A model generated the notes under the pieces. The model made no database searches. It was not told where the DNA came from and saw only the letters and a list, made by a program, of their open reading frames with translations. 64,000 nt of DNA from Microtetraspora sp. NBRC 13810 (GTDB taxonomy: Bacteria > Actinomycetota > Actinomycetes > Streptosporangiales > Streptosporangiaceae). Location: NCBI RefSeq assembly GCF_030268685.1, contig NZ_BSRQ01000004.1, positions 372,001-436,000 on the forward strand, in the 5' to 3' direction. Of the stretch, positions 23,832 through 31,390 are shown in pieces (the stretch's first letter is position 1; each line of letters opens with the position of its first letter). A program made the translations under genes and the position numbers.

Positions 23832-24743
23832 TCAGCCTTTCTGGGCGAGTGTGGAGGTCCGGCCGCGCACCAGCGCGCGTACGGATGCCGGGGAGAGCTG
23901 TGCGGCGGCGATCGAGACCAGCGCGACGGCGAAGCCCGCGGCCTGAGCGACGGTGAGCGACTGGCCGAGCACGGCCCAGCCAAGCACGGTGGCCACCACC
24001 GGGGAGAGCATCGGCAGGAACGACAGCGCCCCGACCGGGAGCCGTTCCACGCCCTGGAACCACAGCGTGTAGGCGAGCAGGGTGCCGACGACGGCCAGCC
24101 AGGCGTACCCGCCGAGCGCCGGGGCGTCCAGCGCCGGCGGCGGGCCCTCGACGGCCAGCGCGAGCGGCGCCAGGAGCAGGCCGCCCGCGGTGAGCTGCCA
24201 GCCGGTGAAGGCGAGCAGGCCCACCGGACGCCCCCACCGCTTGGTGAGCACGATCCCGGCGGCCATCGCCGCGGTGCCGGCCAGCCCGGCGAGGACGCCC
24301 GCGAGGTCGAAGGCCGCCTCGCCGCGCAGCACCATCGCGGCGACGCCGGCCGCCCCGGCCACGCCCCAGCCGAGCCGCCAGCCGGTCGGGCGCTCCCGCA
24401 GGAGGACGACCGCGAGGCCCGCCACGACCAGCGGTTGCACGGCGCTCAGGGTGGCGGCGACGCCGCCGGGGAGCCGGTAGGCGGAGAAGAACAGCAGGGC
24501 GAAGAACGCCCCGATGTTCAGCGTTCCGAGGACCGCCGAACGCCACCACCACGAGCCGCGCGGCAACGTCCGGGTGAGGGCGAGGACGACCAGGCCGGCC
24601 GGGAGTGCGCGCAGCGCGCCGGACAGCAGCGGGCGGTCCGGCGGCAGGAACTCGCTGGTGACCAGGTAGGTCGTGCCCCAGGAGACCGGCGCGACGGCGG
24701 CGAGGGCGGTGAGGCGCACGGACGGTGCGGGGGTGTCGTCCAC
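23832..24743 (-). CDS. EamA (DMT superfamily) transporter
   Basis: A 303-aa integral membrane protein with about ten predicted helices in two EamA halves; each half shows the small-residue-rich pattern of the family (ALAAVAPVSWGTTYLVT at the N-terminus, LAVVGTLLAYTLWFQGVERL in the second half). Such transporters export amino acids or metabolites. It is divergent from a MarR gene; the 88-bp shared promoter holds two inverted 20-bp elements, so MarR repression is likely. Confidence 0.9.
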   Translation of the reverse strand: MDDTPAPSVRLTALAAVAPVSWGTTYLVTSEFLPPDRPLLSGALRALPAGLVVLALTRTLPRGSWWWRSAVLGTLNIGAFFALLFFSAYRLPGGVAATLSAVQPLVVAGLAVVLLRERPTGWRLGWGVAGAAGVAAMVLRGEAAFDLAGVLAGLAGTAAMAAGIVLTKRWGRPVGLLAFTGWQLTAGGLLLAPLALAVEGPPPALDAPALGGYAWLAVVGTLLAYTLWFQGVERLPVGALSFLPMLSPVVATVLGWAVLGQSLTVAQAAGFAVALVSIAAAQLSPASVRALVRGRTSTLAQKG

Positions 24744-24751
24744 GACAACTC

Positions 24752-24825
24752 CTCAACATTGAAATGTTTAACGCTGAGGAATGTAGGCGCTCTGATAGCT
24801 TGCCGTCAAACACTTCAACGTTGAG
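24752..24825. promoter_or_regulatory. Paired MarR operators in divergent promoter
   Basis: CTCAACATTGAAATGTTTAA (24752-24771) reappears inverted at 24806-24825, whose reverse complement is CTCAACGTTGAAGTGTTTGA, with 17 of 20 bases identical. The inner part TCAACGTTGA is itself a perfect palindrome. One copy faces the EamA gene and the other the MarR gene, a geometry suited to coordinated repression. Confidence 0.7.
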
Positions 24826-24831
24826 GGAACG

Positions 24832-25347
24832 ATGAGGGACAACGTCGACAGGGTGCTGGACCAGTGGAAGGCCGAGCGGCCGGACATCGACGCCGCCCCG
24901 ATGGGCGTGGTGGGCCGCATCTCACGGGCCGCCCGGCTGCTCGGGCTCGAACTGCGCGACCACTTCGCCACGCACGGCCTCCAACCGTGGGAGTTCGACA
25001 TCCTGGCCACGCTCCGCCGTTCCGGCTCCCCCTACCGGCTCACCGCGGGCGACCTCGTCGAGTCGTCCATGGTCACCTCGGGGGCGATCACCAACCGGAT
25101 CGACCGCCTGGCGGCCCGCGGCCTGGTGACCCGGGAGACCGATCCCGCCAACCGGCGCAGCGTGCTCATCACGCTCACCGGCGAGGGGCTGCGCCTGGTG
25201 GACGCCGTCGTCGCCGCCCACGTCGACTTCGAGAGGAACCTGCTGGCCCCGCTCGCCCCCGAGCAGCGCGACCAGCTCGCCGGGCTGCTCCGCACGCTTC
25301 TCGCCGGCCTCGGCGACACCCCCGCGCAGGCCGGCCGGCGCCCGTGA
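24832..25347 (+). CDS. MarR-family regulator
   Basis: A 171-aa winged-helix protein: FDILATLRRSGSPYRLTAGDL then SGAITNRIDRLAARGLVTRE and the wing DPANRRSVLITLT. The ATG at 24832 follows GAGGGAA. It is divergent from EamA with shared inverted operators, so it probably represses both itself and the transporter, released by a small ligand. Confidence 0.92.
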   Translation: MRDNVDRVLDQWKAERPDIDAAPMGVVGRISRAARLLGLELRDHFATHGLQPWEFDILATLRRSGSPYRLTAGDLVESSMVTSGAITNRIDRLAARGLVTRETDPANRRSVLITLTGEGLRLVDAVVAAHVDFERNLLAPLAPEQRDQLAGLLRTLLAGLGDTPAQAGRRP

Positions 25348-25350
25348 GTC

Positions 25351-25782
25351 TCAGCTCCGCGCGGCCTCCGTCCCGGGCCTGATCTCGGTGCCCTGGGCGG
25401 AGAGCAGCCGCCAGCCGGCCTCGCCTTCGCGGACGAAGACATGGGTGTATCTGCTTCCGGCGGTGAACGCGGTTCCGTCGTTCCCGGTGAAGGTCATGGC
25501 GGTCCGGCCGACGACGATCCCGGTGTTTCCCGCCCGCCGGACGACGGCCTCGTCGGGAAAGGAGTGAATTTCCGGGAATTGGAGCGTTCCATCGGTCAGA
25601 ACGCCGAGCAGATCGGTTCTGCCGACGACGGCGCCGCCGTCCACCGCGACGAGAAGAAAATCGGCCGCGAGGATTTCCGCCAGGCAAGCGGTGTCGGCGG
25701 CGACCAGGGCGTCGAAGAAACGCCGGTCGTGGCCGAGCAGGGACGCGCGGTCCTCAGGGGTGGTGGTGACGTTCATCGGCAT
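25351..25782 (-). CDS. NTF2-like/DUF4440 protein
   Basis: A 143-aa protein of the SnoaL/DUF4440 cone-like fold: FFDALVAADTACLAEILAAD at the N-terminus, VGRTDLLGVL, and C-terminal SRYTHVFVREGEAGWRLL. Family members are small isomerases or ligand-binding proteins. It ends convergent with the MarR gene, with no operon partner. Confidence 0.85.
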   Translation of the reverse strand: MPMNVTTTPEDRASLLGHDRRFFDALVAADTACLAEILAADFLLVAVDGGAVVGRTDLLGVLTDGTLQFPEIHSFPDEAVVRRAGNTGIVVGRTAMTFTGNDGTAFTAGSRYTHVFVREGEAGWRLLSAQGTEIRPGTEAARS

Positions 25783-25844
25783 CCGTTCCGTCGAGTACGA
25801 GGGTGCCGAGGCTAGACCTTGACGCCGGCGGCAAGGTCAACCGG

Positions 25845-26495
25845 TCACGTGCCGAGCGGCCGGGCCCCGCGCTTGGCGAGCATGTCCGCCATGACCTTGA
25901 TCTCGGCCGTCTGGCCGTTGACGATGTGCCGGGCCAGCGTGACGACCTCGGTGCGGTCGGAGAGCCCGAGCAGGGCCTGGGCCATCCGCACGCCCCCCTC
26001 GTGATGGCGGATCATCAGCTGCAGGAAGAGCACCTCGGCGTCCTCGCCCTCGGCCTCCTCCAGCCTGCGCAGCTCGTCCTCGGTCGCCATGCCCGGCATC
26101 CCGCCCGCGGGGGCCGCCGCGCCGCCGTGCCCGTGGCCGCTCATCCACGCCATGCGCGGCAGTTCGCCCGACTGGTTCAGCTCCCACTGCTGGAGCCATC
26201 CCATGAACATCCCGCGCTGCGCGGTCTGGGTCACGATGATGTCGCCGGCCAGCGTGCGCACGTCGTCCTCGGCGCCGGCGTCCCGTACGAAGAAGGCCAT
26301 CTCCACCGCCTGGGCGTGGTGCATGCCCATGTCGCGGGCGAAGCCGGCCTCCGCGGAGGCGTCGGTCGGCTCGGCGTTCCGGCCGAGGAGCAGGAACAGC
26401 GCGACCGCCGCCGCGGCAACGGCGAACAGGGCGGCCGGCAGGGTGCGGCGGGGTTTTCCGGAGGCGCCGGGGGGCGTTTCGACAAGTGCTTCCAT
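25845..26495 (-). CDS. DUF305 membrane-anchored protein
   Basis: A 216-aa protein with one N-terminal membrane anchor (LPAALFAVAAAAVALFLLLG, about 19-38) and two DUF305 ferritin-like helical halves. Each has the His-rich signature: FARDMGMHHAQAVEMA and LMIRHHEGGVRMA. A Met/His-rich loop (GHGHGG ... GGMPGM) between them suggests metal binding, possibly copper (inference). It is divergent from a DUF3105 gene, a frequent neighbour pairing in actinomycetes. Confidence 0.9.
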   Translation of the reverse strand: MEALVETPPGASGKPRRTLPAALFAVAAAAVALFLLLGRNAEPTDASAEAGFARDMGMHHAQAVEMAFFVRDAGAEDDVRTLAGDIIVTQTAQRGMFMGWLQQWELNQSGELPRMAWMSGHGHGGAAAPAGGMPGMATEDELRRLEEAEGEDAEVLFLQLMIRHHEGGVRMAQALLGLSDRTEVVTLARHIVNGQTAEIKVMADMLAKRGARPLGT

Positions 26496-26608
26496 CGCGT
26501 TCCCAGCCTAACGGCCAACCCGGCGGCGAAAGCCCCTATGAAGCTATATGCCCGGCTTACGGTAAAGGGCATAAGGTGACCCGAAATAATCTTGTCACTG
26601 GAGGGTGG

Positions 26609-27304
26609 ATGTCGAACTCGAAGGCTCAGGCGCGGCGGGAGCACCTGGCCAGAATTCGTGCCGCGCAGAAACGCAAGGAGCGCCGCACGTCGATCCTCAT
26701 GTGGGGGACCGGCGGCGTCATCGGCGTGCTGCTGGTGGGCTCGGTCGCCTGGTATCTGGTCGATCAGAACGCCCAGACCTCCCTGGACGCCGTGAAGTCC
26801 TACTCCTACACCGGCTCACAGCACACCCCGGTCAAGGTCGCCTACAAGGAGACCCCGCCGGTCGGCGGGGAGCACCACGGGACCTGGCAGCGCTGCGCGG
26901 TCTACGACAAGCCGGTCAACAACGAGCACGCGGTGCACTCGATGGAACACGGCGCCGTCTGGATCACCTACCGGCCCGGCCTGGCGCAGCCGCAGCTCGA
27001 CCGGCTCAAGGAGCTCGCCTCCGACGACTACCTGCTGCTCAGCCCCTACCCGGGCCTGCCGGCGCCGGTCGTGGCGAGCTCGTGGAACAAGCAGCTGACC
27101 TTCCAGGACGCGAACGACCCCAAGCTGCCGAAGTTCATCAGCACCTACAAGAACGGCCCGGAGACCCCCGAGCTGGGCGCCGCCTGCGACGGTCCCAACA
27201 GCACGGACGCGACCGCGGACGTGGCGCCCATCCCGGCCGCGCCCGCGCAGTCGGGACAGCCCTCGGCGCCCGCCACGCCGTCCGCGCCGGCCGAAGAGTC
27301 CTGA
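26609..27304 (+). CDS. DUF3105 membrane protein
   Basis: A 231-aa protein with a positively charged N-terminus (ARREHLARIRAAQKRKERR), one transmembrane helix (about 31-50) and an extracytoplasmic DUF3105 domain with PPVGGEHHGTWQRCAVY and EHAVHSMEHGAVWITY. The conserved His and Cys residues suggest metal binding. The C-terminus is an Ala/Pro tail. ATG 26609 follows GGAGGGTGG. Paired divergently with DUF305, so a shared envelope metal or redox function is plausible. Confidence 0.9.
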   Translation: MSNSKAQARREHLARIRAAQKRKERRTSILMWGTGGVIGVLLVGSVAWYLVDQNAQTSLDAVKSYSYTGSQHTPVKVAYKETPPVGGEHHGTWQRCAVYDKPVNNEHAVHSMEHGAVWITYRPGLAQPQLDRLKELASDDYLLLSPYPGLPAPVVASSWNKQLTFQDANDPKLPKFISTYKNGPETPELGAACDGPNSTDATADVAPIPAAPAQSGQPSAPATPSAPAEES

Positions 27305-28618
27305 TCAGCCGCTGCCGCCCCCGGCCAGGTCGCGCAGCGCCCTGGCCAGGAGGTCGACGTCGTCCCTTGAGGTGAACAACGCCGGGGTGACCCGCACGCA
27401 GTCGCCCCTGACCGGGCCGCCCCGGCGCACGGTGAAGATCCGGTGGCGTTCCATCAGCAGGTCGGTGATCGCGACGTTTGCGGCCTCGGTGGTGTGCCCG
27501 GCGAGCCGGAACGCGGTGATCGTGCCGTACATCGCGGGGTCCTCCGGGGTGAGGATCTGCACGTTGGGCAGGTCGAGCACCTGGTGCACCCAGCGGTCCC
27601 GGAGGAAGCGCAGCCGCGCCTGCTTGGCCGCCGCGCCGAGGCTCTGGTGGAAGTCCAGGGCCGCGTCCACGGTCAGGAAGGGGGCGACGTCCATGGTGCC
27701 GGAGTGCACCCGGGAGCGGATGTCGTCGTGCGGGTAGGTCTCGTCGGCGAAGGCGGGTTCGATGTCGGCCAGCCGTTCCCTGCGGATGTAGAGGAACCCG
27801 GCGCCCAGCGGCGCGCCCATCCACTTGTGCAGGGAGAACCCGGCGAAGTCGGCGTTCAGGTCGGCCATGGTGAAGTCCAGGTGGCCCCAGGAGTGGGCGG
27901 AGTCGACGATCACGTCGGCTCCCCGCTCCCGGGCCATGGCGACGATCTCGCGCACCGGGACGACCAGCCCGGTGCGGTTGTTCAGGTGGCTGAGCAGCAG
28001 CAGCCGGAGCCGGGGCTGGGCGGCGAACGCCCGCGCGTAGGCGTCCAGCACCGCCTGCCGGGTCGCCGGTTCCGGGATGACCAGCCGCTCCACCCGCACG
28101 CCGCGCCTGCCGCGCAGCCAGTTCATCGCGTACTGCATGCTGTGGTAGTCGAGGTCGGAGTACATGATCACGTCGTCCGGCCGCAGCCGGGCGTAGCCCG
28201 CGATCAGCAGTTGCAGGGCCTCGGTGCCGCCCCGGGTGAGCGCGATCTCCTCGGCCGCGACGCCCAGGATGCCCGCGATCCGCCGCCTGACCTGGTCGGC
28301 CTGCTCCTTGTACGCGGTGCGCAGCAGGTGGGAGTTCAGCAGGTTGAGGCGGTCGGCGTTGCGCTGGTGGGCCAGGCGGACCGGTTCGGGCATGACCCCG
28401 TAGTAGCCGTTCTCCAGGTTGACGAAGTCCGGGCTGACCTGGAAGCGGGCGGCCACGGCCCGCCAGTGCGCCTCGTCCGCGGCGAGCTCGGCCGGTCCGC
28501 GCCCGGCGGGCCCGGCGGGCGGCGGCGACGGCGCGACGGCGGCGGCGCCGAGACCGGCGATGACCGCGCGCCTGGACACCGGCGGACCGCCCCGCCGCTC
28601 GGCGGCGTTCCACGACAT
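27305..28618 (-). CDS. Class V aminotransferase, Tat-exported isopenicillin-N-epimerase type
   Basis: A 437-aa PLP enzyme. A twin-arginine signal is visible (SRRAVIAGLGAAAVA, residues about 15-29). The PLP-binding Asp/His region is VIVDSAHSWGHLDF and the Schiff-base Lys is in GFSLHKWMGAPLGAG. Overall it matches the isopenicillin N epimerase-like branch of class V aminotransferases; the substrate is unknown and no beta-lactam genes are near. ATG 28618 has GGGGG upstream; an ATG 21 bases earlier is possible. Confidence 0.88.
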   Translation of the reverse strand: MSWNAAERRGGPPVSRRAVIAGLGAAAVAPSPPPAGPAGRGPAELAADEAHWRAVAARFQVSPDFVNLENGYYGVMPEPVRLAHQRNADRLNLLNSHLLRTAYKEQADQVRRRIAGILGVAAEEIALTRGGTEALQLLIAGYARLRPDDVIMYSDLDYHSMQYAMNWLRGRRGVRVERLVIPEPATRQAVLDAYARAFAAQPRLRLLLLSHLNNRTGLVVPVREIVAMARERGADVIVDSAHSWGHLDFTMADLNADFAGFSLHKWMGAPLGAGFLYIRRERLADIEPAFADETYPHDDIRSRVHSGTMDVAPFLTVDAALDFHQSLGAAAKQARLRFLRDRWVHQVLDLPNVQILTPEDPAMYGTITAFRLAGHTTEAANVAITDLLMERHRIFTVRRGGPVRGDCVRVTPALFTSRDDVDLLARALRDLAGGGSG

Positions 28619-28657
28619 CGAGCACCCCCTGATCGCCACGACGTGGTCACAGTGTGT

Positions 28658-28747
28658 CGCGGATGGGCGGCGGGGCGGGGGGATCTCCGGTTCGCGGCGT
28701 GGCGCGGATCGGCGGCGGGGCGGGGGCGTCTCCGGTTCGCGGCGTGG
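28658..28747. repeat. Two 45-bp direct repeats
   Basis: Units 28658-28702 and 28703-28747, differing at about four positions, with core TCTCCGGTTCGCGGCGTGG. A third copy begins (CGCGG) and breaks off. They fill most of the gap between the aminotransferase start and the stop of the next minus-strand gene. Confidence 0.8.
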
Positions 28748-28757
28748 CGCGGCCGGG

Positions 28758-29594
28758 CTACGCGACGACCGCGAGGAGCGTCGTCGCCGCCCCGGCCAGC
28801 GCGTCGTCGCCGCGGGTGACCGCGCGCCCGCGCGCCTCCTCGACGGTGATCCCCCGGCTGGCGAGCCGCCACAGCGTGTCCTGGTCCATCGTGACCCGGG
28901 CGGCGGGCTCGCCCGCCGGTTCCCCCTCGGCCACCTGCCACCGTCCCGTCCGCCGTACGGCGGCGCGGACCAGGCCCGCGGGGCCGGTGACCTCGAATCG
29001 CACGCCGGTCCCCTCCGGGCGGATCTCCGCGCGCAGGGCGTGCGGCAGGGCGCGCAGGAAGGTGTCGAGGACGGGGCGCATCAGCTCCGGCCCGGTGGCG
29101 CCCGGCCGGGAGACGGCGTCGCGGATCTGCTGCTGGTGGACCCAGAACTCGGTGTACTCGCGGGCGAGGTCGAGCCACGCGGGGCTCGGCAGGTCGGCGG
29201 CGGCCCAGGTGACGTCCAGACCGGCCGGTCCCTCCAGGTCGGTCGTGGCCCACAGGGCGTCGAGCCTGGGTCCCAGGTGGGCCAGCAGCTCGGTCATCAG
29301 CCGGGGGCTGACCTGCCGGGCCGCCCGCACGAACTCCTCGTTGACCCGGGTCAGGTAGGCGGGCAGCGTCTCGCCGGCGGCGAAGACCGCCCCCGCGTGC
29401 CCGTCCCGGCCGCCGGAGATCCGGCGCAGGTAGTCGTTGAGGAGGTGGCCGACGATGTCGCGCACGTCCCATCCCGGGCAGGCGGTCGGGCGCGACCAGT
29501 CGCCGGGGTTCAGCGATCCGAGCAGGTCGAGCAGGGCGTGCCGCTCGCGGGGGAAGAGGGGCCGGACGTCGATCATCGGGCCGAAGATGGTCAT
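28758..29594 (-). CDS. Maleylpyruvate isomerase family (mycothiol-dependent, DinB-like) protein
   Basis: A 278-aa four-helix-bundle protein: the N-terminal pattern WSRPTACPGWDVRDIVGHLL (about 34-53) contains the metal-ligand His of the MDMPI/DinB_2 family; EYTEFWVHQQQIRDAV (about 155) supplies the second His. A C-terminal SCP2-like part follows. Members use mycothiol as cofactor or thiol donor, fitting an actinomycete. ATG 29594. Confidence 0.88.
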   Translation of the reverse strand: MTIFGPMIDVRPLFPRERHALLDLLGSLNPGDWSRPTACPGWDVRDIVGHLLNDYLRRISGGRDGHAGAVFAAGETLPAYLTRVNEEFVRAARQVSPRLMTELLAHLGPRLDALWATTDLEGPAGLDVTWAAADLPSPAWLDLAREYTEFWVHQQQIRDAVSRPGATGPELMRPVLDTFLRALPHALRAEIRPEGTGVRFEVTGPAGLVRAAVRRTGRWQVAEGEPAGEPAARVTMDQDTLWRLASRGITVEEARGRAVTRGDDALAGAATTLLAVVA

Positions 29595-29659
29595 GGCGCG
29601 ACAGTAAACCCTCCCGGCGGGAACCCCGGCCACCGGTTTTCGGCCCTCCCCCGGCCGGC

Positions 29660-30085
29660 TCAGCCGGTGAAGCAGCGCCGGAGCAGGTCGTGCAACTGGG
29701 CGCGCTCGCGCGCGTCGAGGGGCGCGAGGATGACGTCCTGCACCTCGGCCGCCTGGGCGTTGAGACCGGCCAGCGCCGTACGGCCGGCCGGGGTGAGCGT
29801 CACCCGGACGCGGCGCCGATCGGCCGGGTCGCGGGCGCGCTCGGCGTGACCGGCGGCGACCAGCTCGTCCACCACCTTGACGACGTCGCTGGGGTCGATG
29901 CCCAGCCGGGCGGACAGGTCGCGCTGCGCGTGCGGGCCGAAGTCGGCGAGGGCGGCCAGCACCGCCATGTGCCACAGCCGCAGCCCGCCGGCCGCGAGCC
30001 GCTCGGCGAGACCGGCCCTGGCCGCCTTGCCCACCCTGGACAGCAGGTAGGTCGTGAGCGCGGTCAGGGTGGGCGGTGTCTCCAT
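29660..30085 (-). CDS. MarR-family regulator
   Basis: A 141-aa winged-helix protein: LWHMAVLAALADFGPHAQRDL, IDPSDVVKVVDELVAAGHAER and wing DPADRRRVRVTLTPAG. It is divergent from the VOC gene at 30147 with a 61-bp shared region containing short dyads (GGTG-CA-CACC), so it probably controls it. ATG 30085 is followed directly by family-like sequence. Confidence 0.9.
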   Translation of the reverse strand: METPPTLTALTTYLLSRVGKAARAGLAERLAAGGLRLWHMAVLAALADFGPHAQRDLSARLGIDPSDVVKVVDELVAAGHAERARDPADRRRVRVTLTPAGRTALAGLNAQAAEVQDVILAPLDARERAQLHDLLRRCFTG

Positions 30086-30146
30086 GGGCCTTATCGTAGG
30101 GTATAACCAATGATGGGTGCACACCTATGAAATTGGAGGTCCACCG

Positions 30147-30551
30147 ATGGACGTGCTCCACCCTCGCCTGCTCGTCGGCAGGTTCGCCGACTGCTTCCGC
30201 TTCTACGACGAGGTGCTCCCCCGCCTGATCGGCGCGAAGCTGACCCGCGGCGCCGCCACCGGCCCCTACGCGAGCTGGGACGCCGGCTCGGAGGGCGTGC
30301 TCACGCTGTTCGACCGCGCCGCGATGGCCGCGGTCACCGGCGCCGGCGGGCTGCCCGCCGACACCCCGGCCCAGGACCGGGCCATGCTGGTCAGCCGCGT
30401 CGGCGACGTGGACGCCGGGTTCGAGCTGTGCCTGCGGCACGGCGGGCGCGCGGTCTCCCCACCCGCCAACCGCCCGGAGTGGGGCGCCGGCCTGCGCACC
30501 GCCCACCTGCGCGACCCGGACGGCAACCTCATCGAGCTCCAGTCGTACTGA
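30147..30551 (+). CDS. VOC family (glyoxalase-like) protein
   Basis: A 134-aa single vicinal-oxygen-chelate module: HPRLLVGRFADCFRFYDEVL at the N-terminus and LRDPDGNLIELQSY at the C-terminus. Such proteins are metal-dependent dioxygenases, lyases or antibiotic-binding proteins. ATG 30147 has GGAGGT seven bases upstream. Probably the target of the divergent MarR regulator. Confidence 0.9.
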   Translation: MDVLHPRLLVGRFADCFRFYDEVLPRLIGAKLTRGAATGPYASWDAGSEGVLTLFDRAAMAAVTGAGGLPADTPAQDRAMLVSRVGDVDAGFELCLRHGGRAVSPPANRPEWGAGLRTAHLRDPDGNLIELQSY

Positions 30552-30616
30552 GGTTGGGGCCCGGCCGCACCGGGCAGTCAGGTACTCCTACGCCGACCGC
30601 GCATGAAGGAGGATCC

Positions 30617-31390
30617 GTGGACGAGTCCTACGTGGTGACCGGAGGCGGCCGCGGGATCGGCCGGGCGATCGCCGAGCGACTGCTGGCCGCGGGGGGCAAC
30701 GTCATCGTGATCGAGCGGGATCCCGCGGCGCTCGGCTGGTGCCGCGAGCACCCGGCCGGCGGGCGGGTGACCGGCGTGGCCGGCGACGCCGCCGACGAGA
30801 CGGTCACCGAGCGGGCCGCCGACCTGGCCCAGGACGCCGGCACGCTGACCGGCTGGGTGAACAACGCCGCCGTGTTCAGGGACGCCTCGCTGCACGCGGC
30901 GCCGTCCGCCGAGGTCCTCGCCCTCATCGCGGCGAACGTCGGCCCGGCGGTGGTCGGCTGCGCCACCGCCGTCCGCCGGTTCCTCGCGGCCGGGCGGCGC
31001 GGCGCCATCGTCAACATCTCCTCCCACCAGGCGCAGCGGGCCGTGCGCGGAGCCCTGCCCTACGCCACCGCCAAGGCGGCGATCGAGGGCCTGACCAGGG
31101 CGCTGGCCGTGGACTACGGCCCCTTGGGCATCCGGAGCAACGCGGTGGCGCTGGGCTCCATCACGACCGACCGCTACGAAGCCTTCCTCGACCTCCAGGA
31201 GCCGGCCGCCGCCGGGCGGATCCAGCACGAGATGCGGCTGCTCCACCCGCTGGGCCGGGTCGGCCGCCCCGAGGAGGTGGCCGCCGCCGTCGCCTACCTG
31301 CTGTCGGACGAGGCGAGCTTCGTCAACGGGGCGGTCATCCCGGTGGACGGGGGCCGCTCGGCGCTGGGCCGCGACCCCGAGGAGGCGTGA
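30617..31390 (+). CDS. Short-chain dehydrogenase/reductase
   Basis: A 257-aa classical SDR: cofactor motif VTGGGRGIGRAIAE (about 8-21), NNAA in GWVNNAAVF, catalytic Ser in IVNISSHQ and the Tyr-Lys pair in PYATAKAAIEG; C-terminal VNGAVIPVDGG. The GTG start has AAGGAGGA six bases upstream. The 3' end overlaps the end of the convergent araB by 56 bases. Substrate unknown. Confidence 0.92.
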   Translation: MDESYVVTGGGRGIGRAIAERLLAAGGNVIVIERDPAALGWCREHPAGGRVTGVAGDAADETVTERAADLAQDAGTLTGWVNNAAVFRDASLHAAPSAEVLALIAANVGPAVVGCATAVRRFLAAGRRGAIVNISSHQAQRAVRGALPYATAKAAIEGLTRALAVDYGPLGIRSNAVALGSITTDRYEAFLDLQEPAAAGRIQHEMRLLHPLGRVGRPEEVAAAVAYLLSDEASFVNGAVIPVDGGRSALGRDPEEA

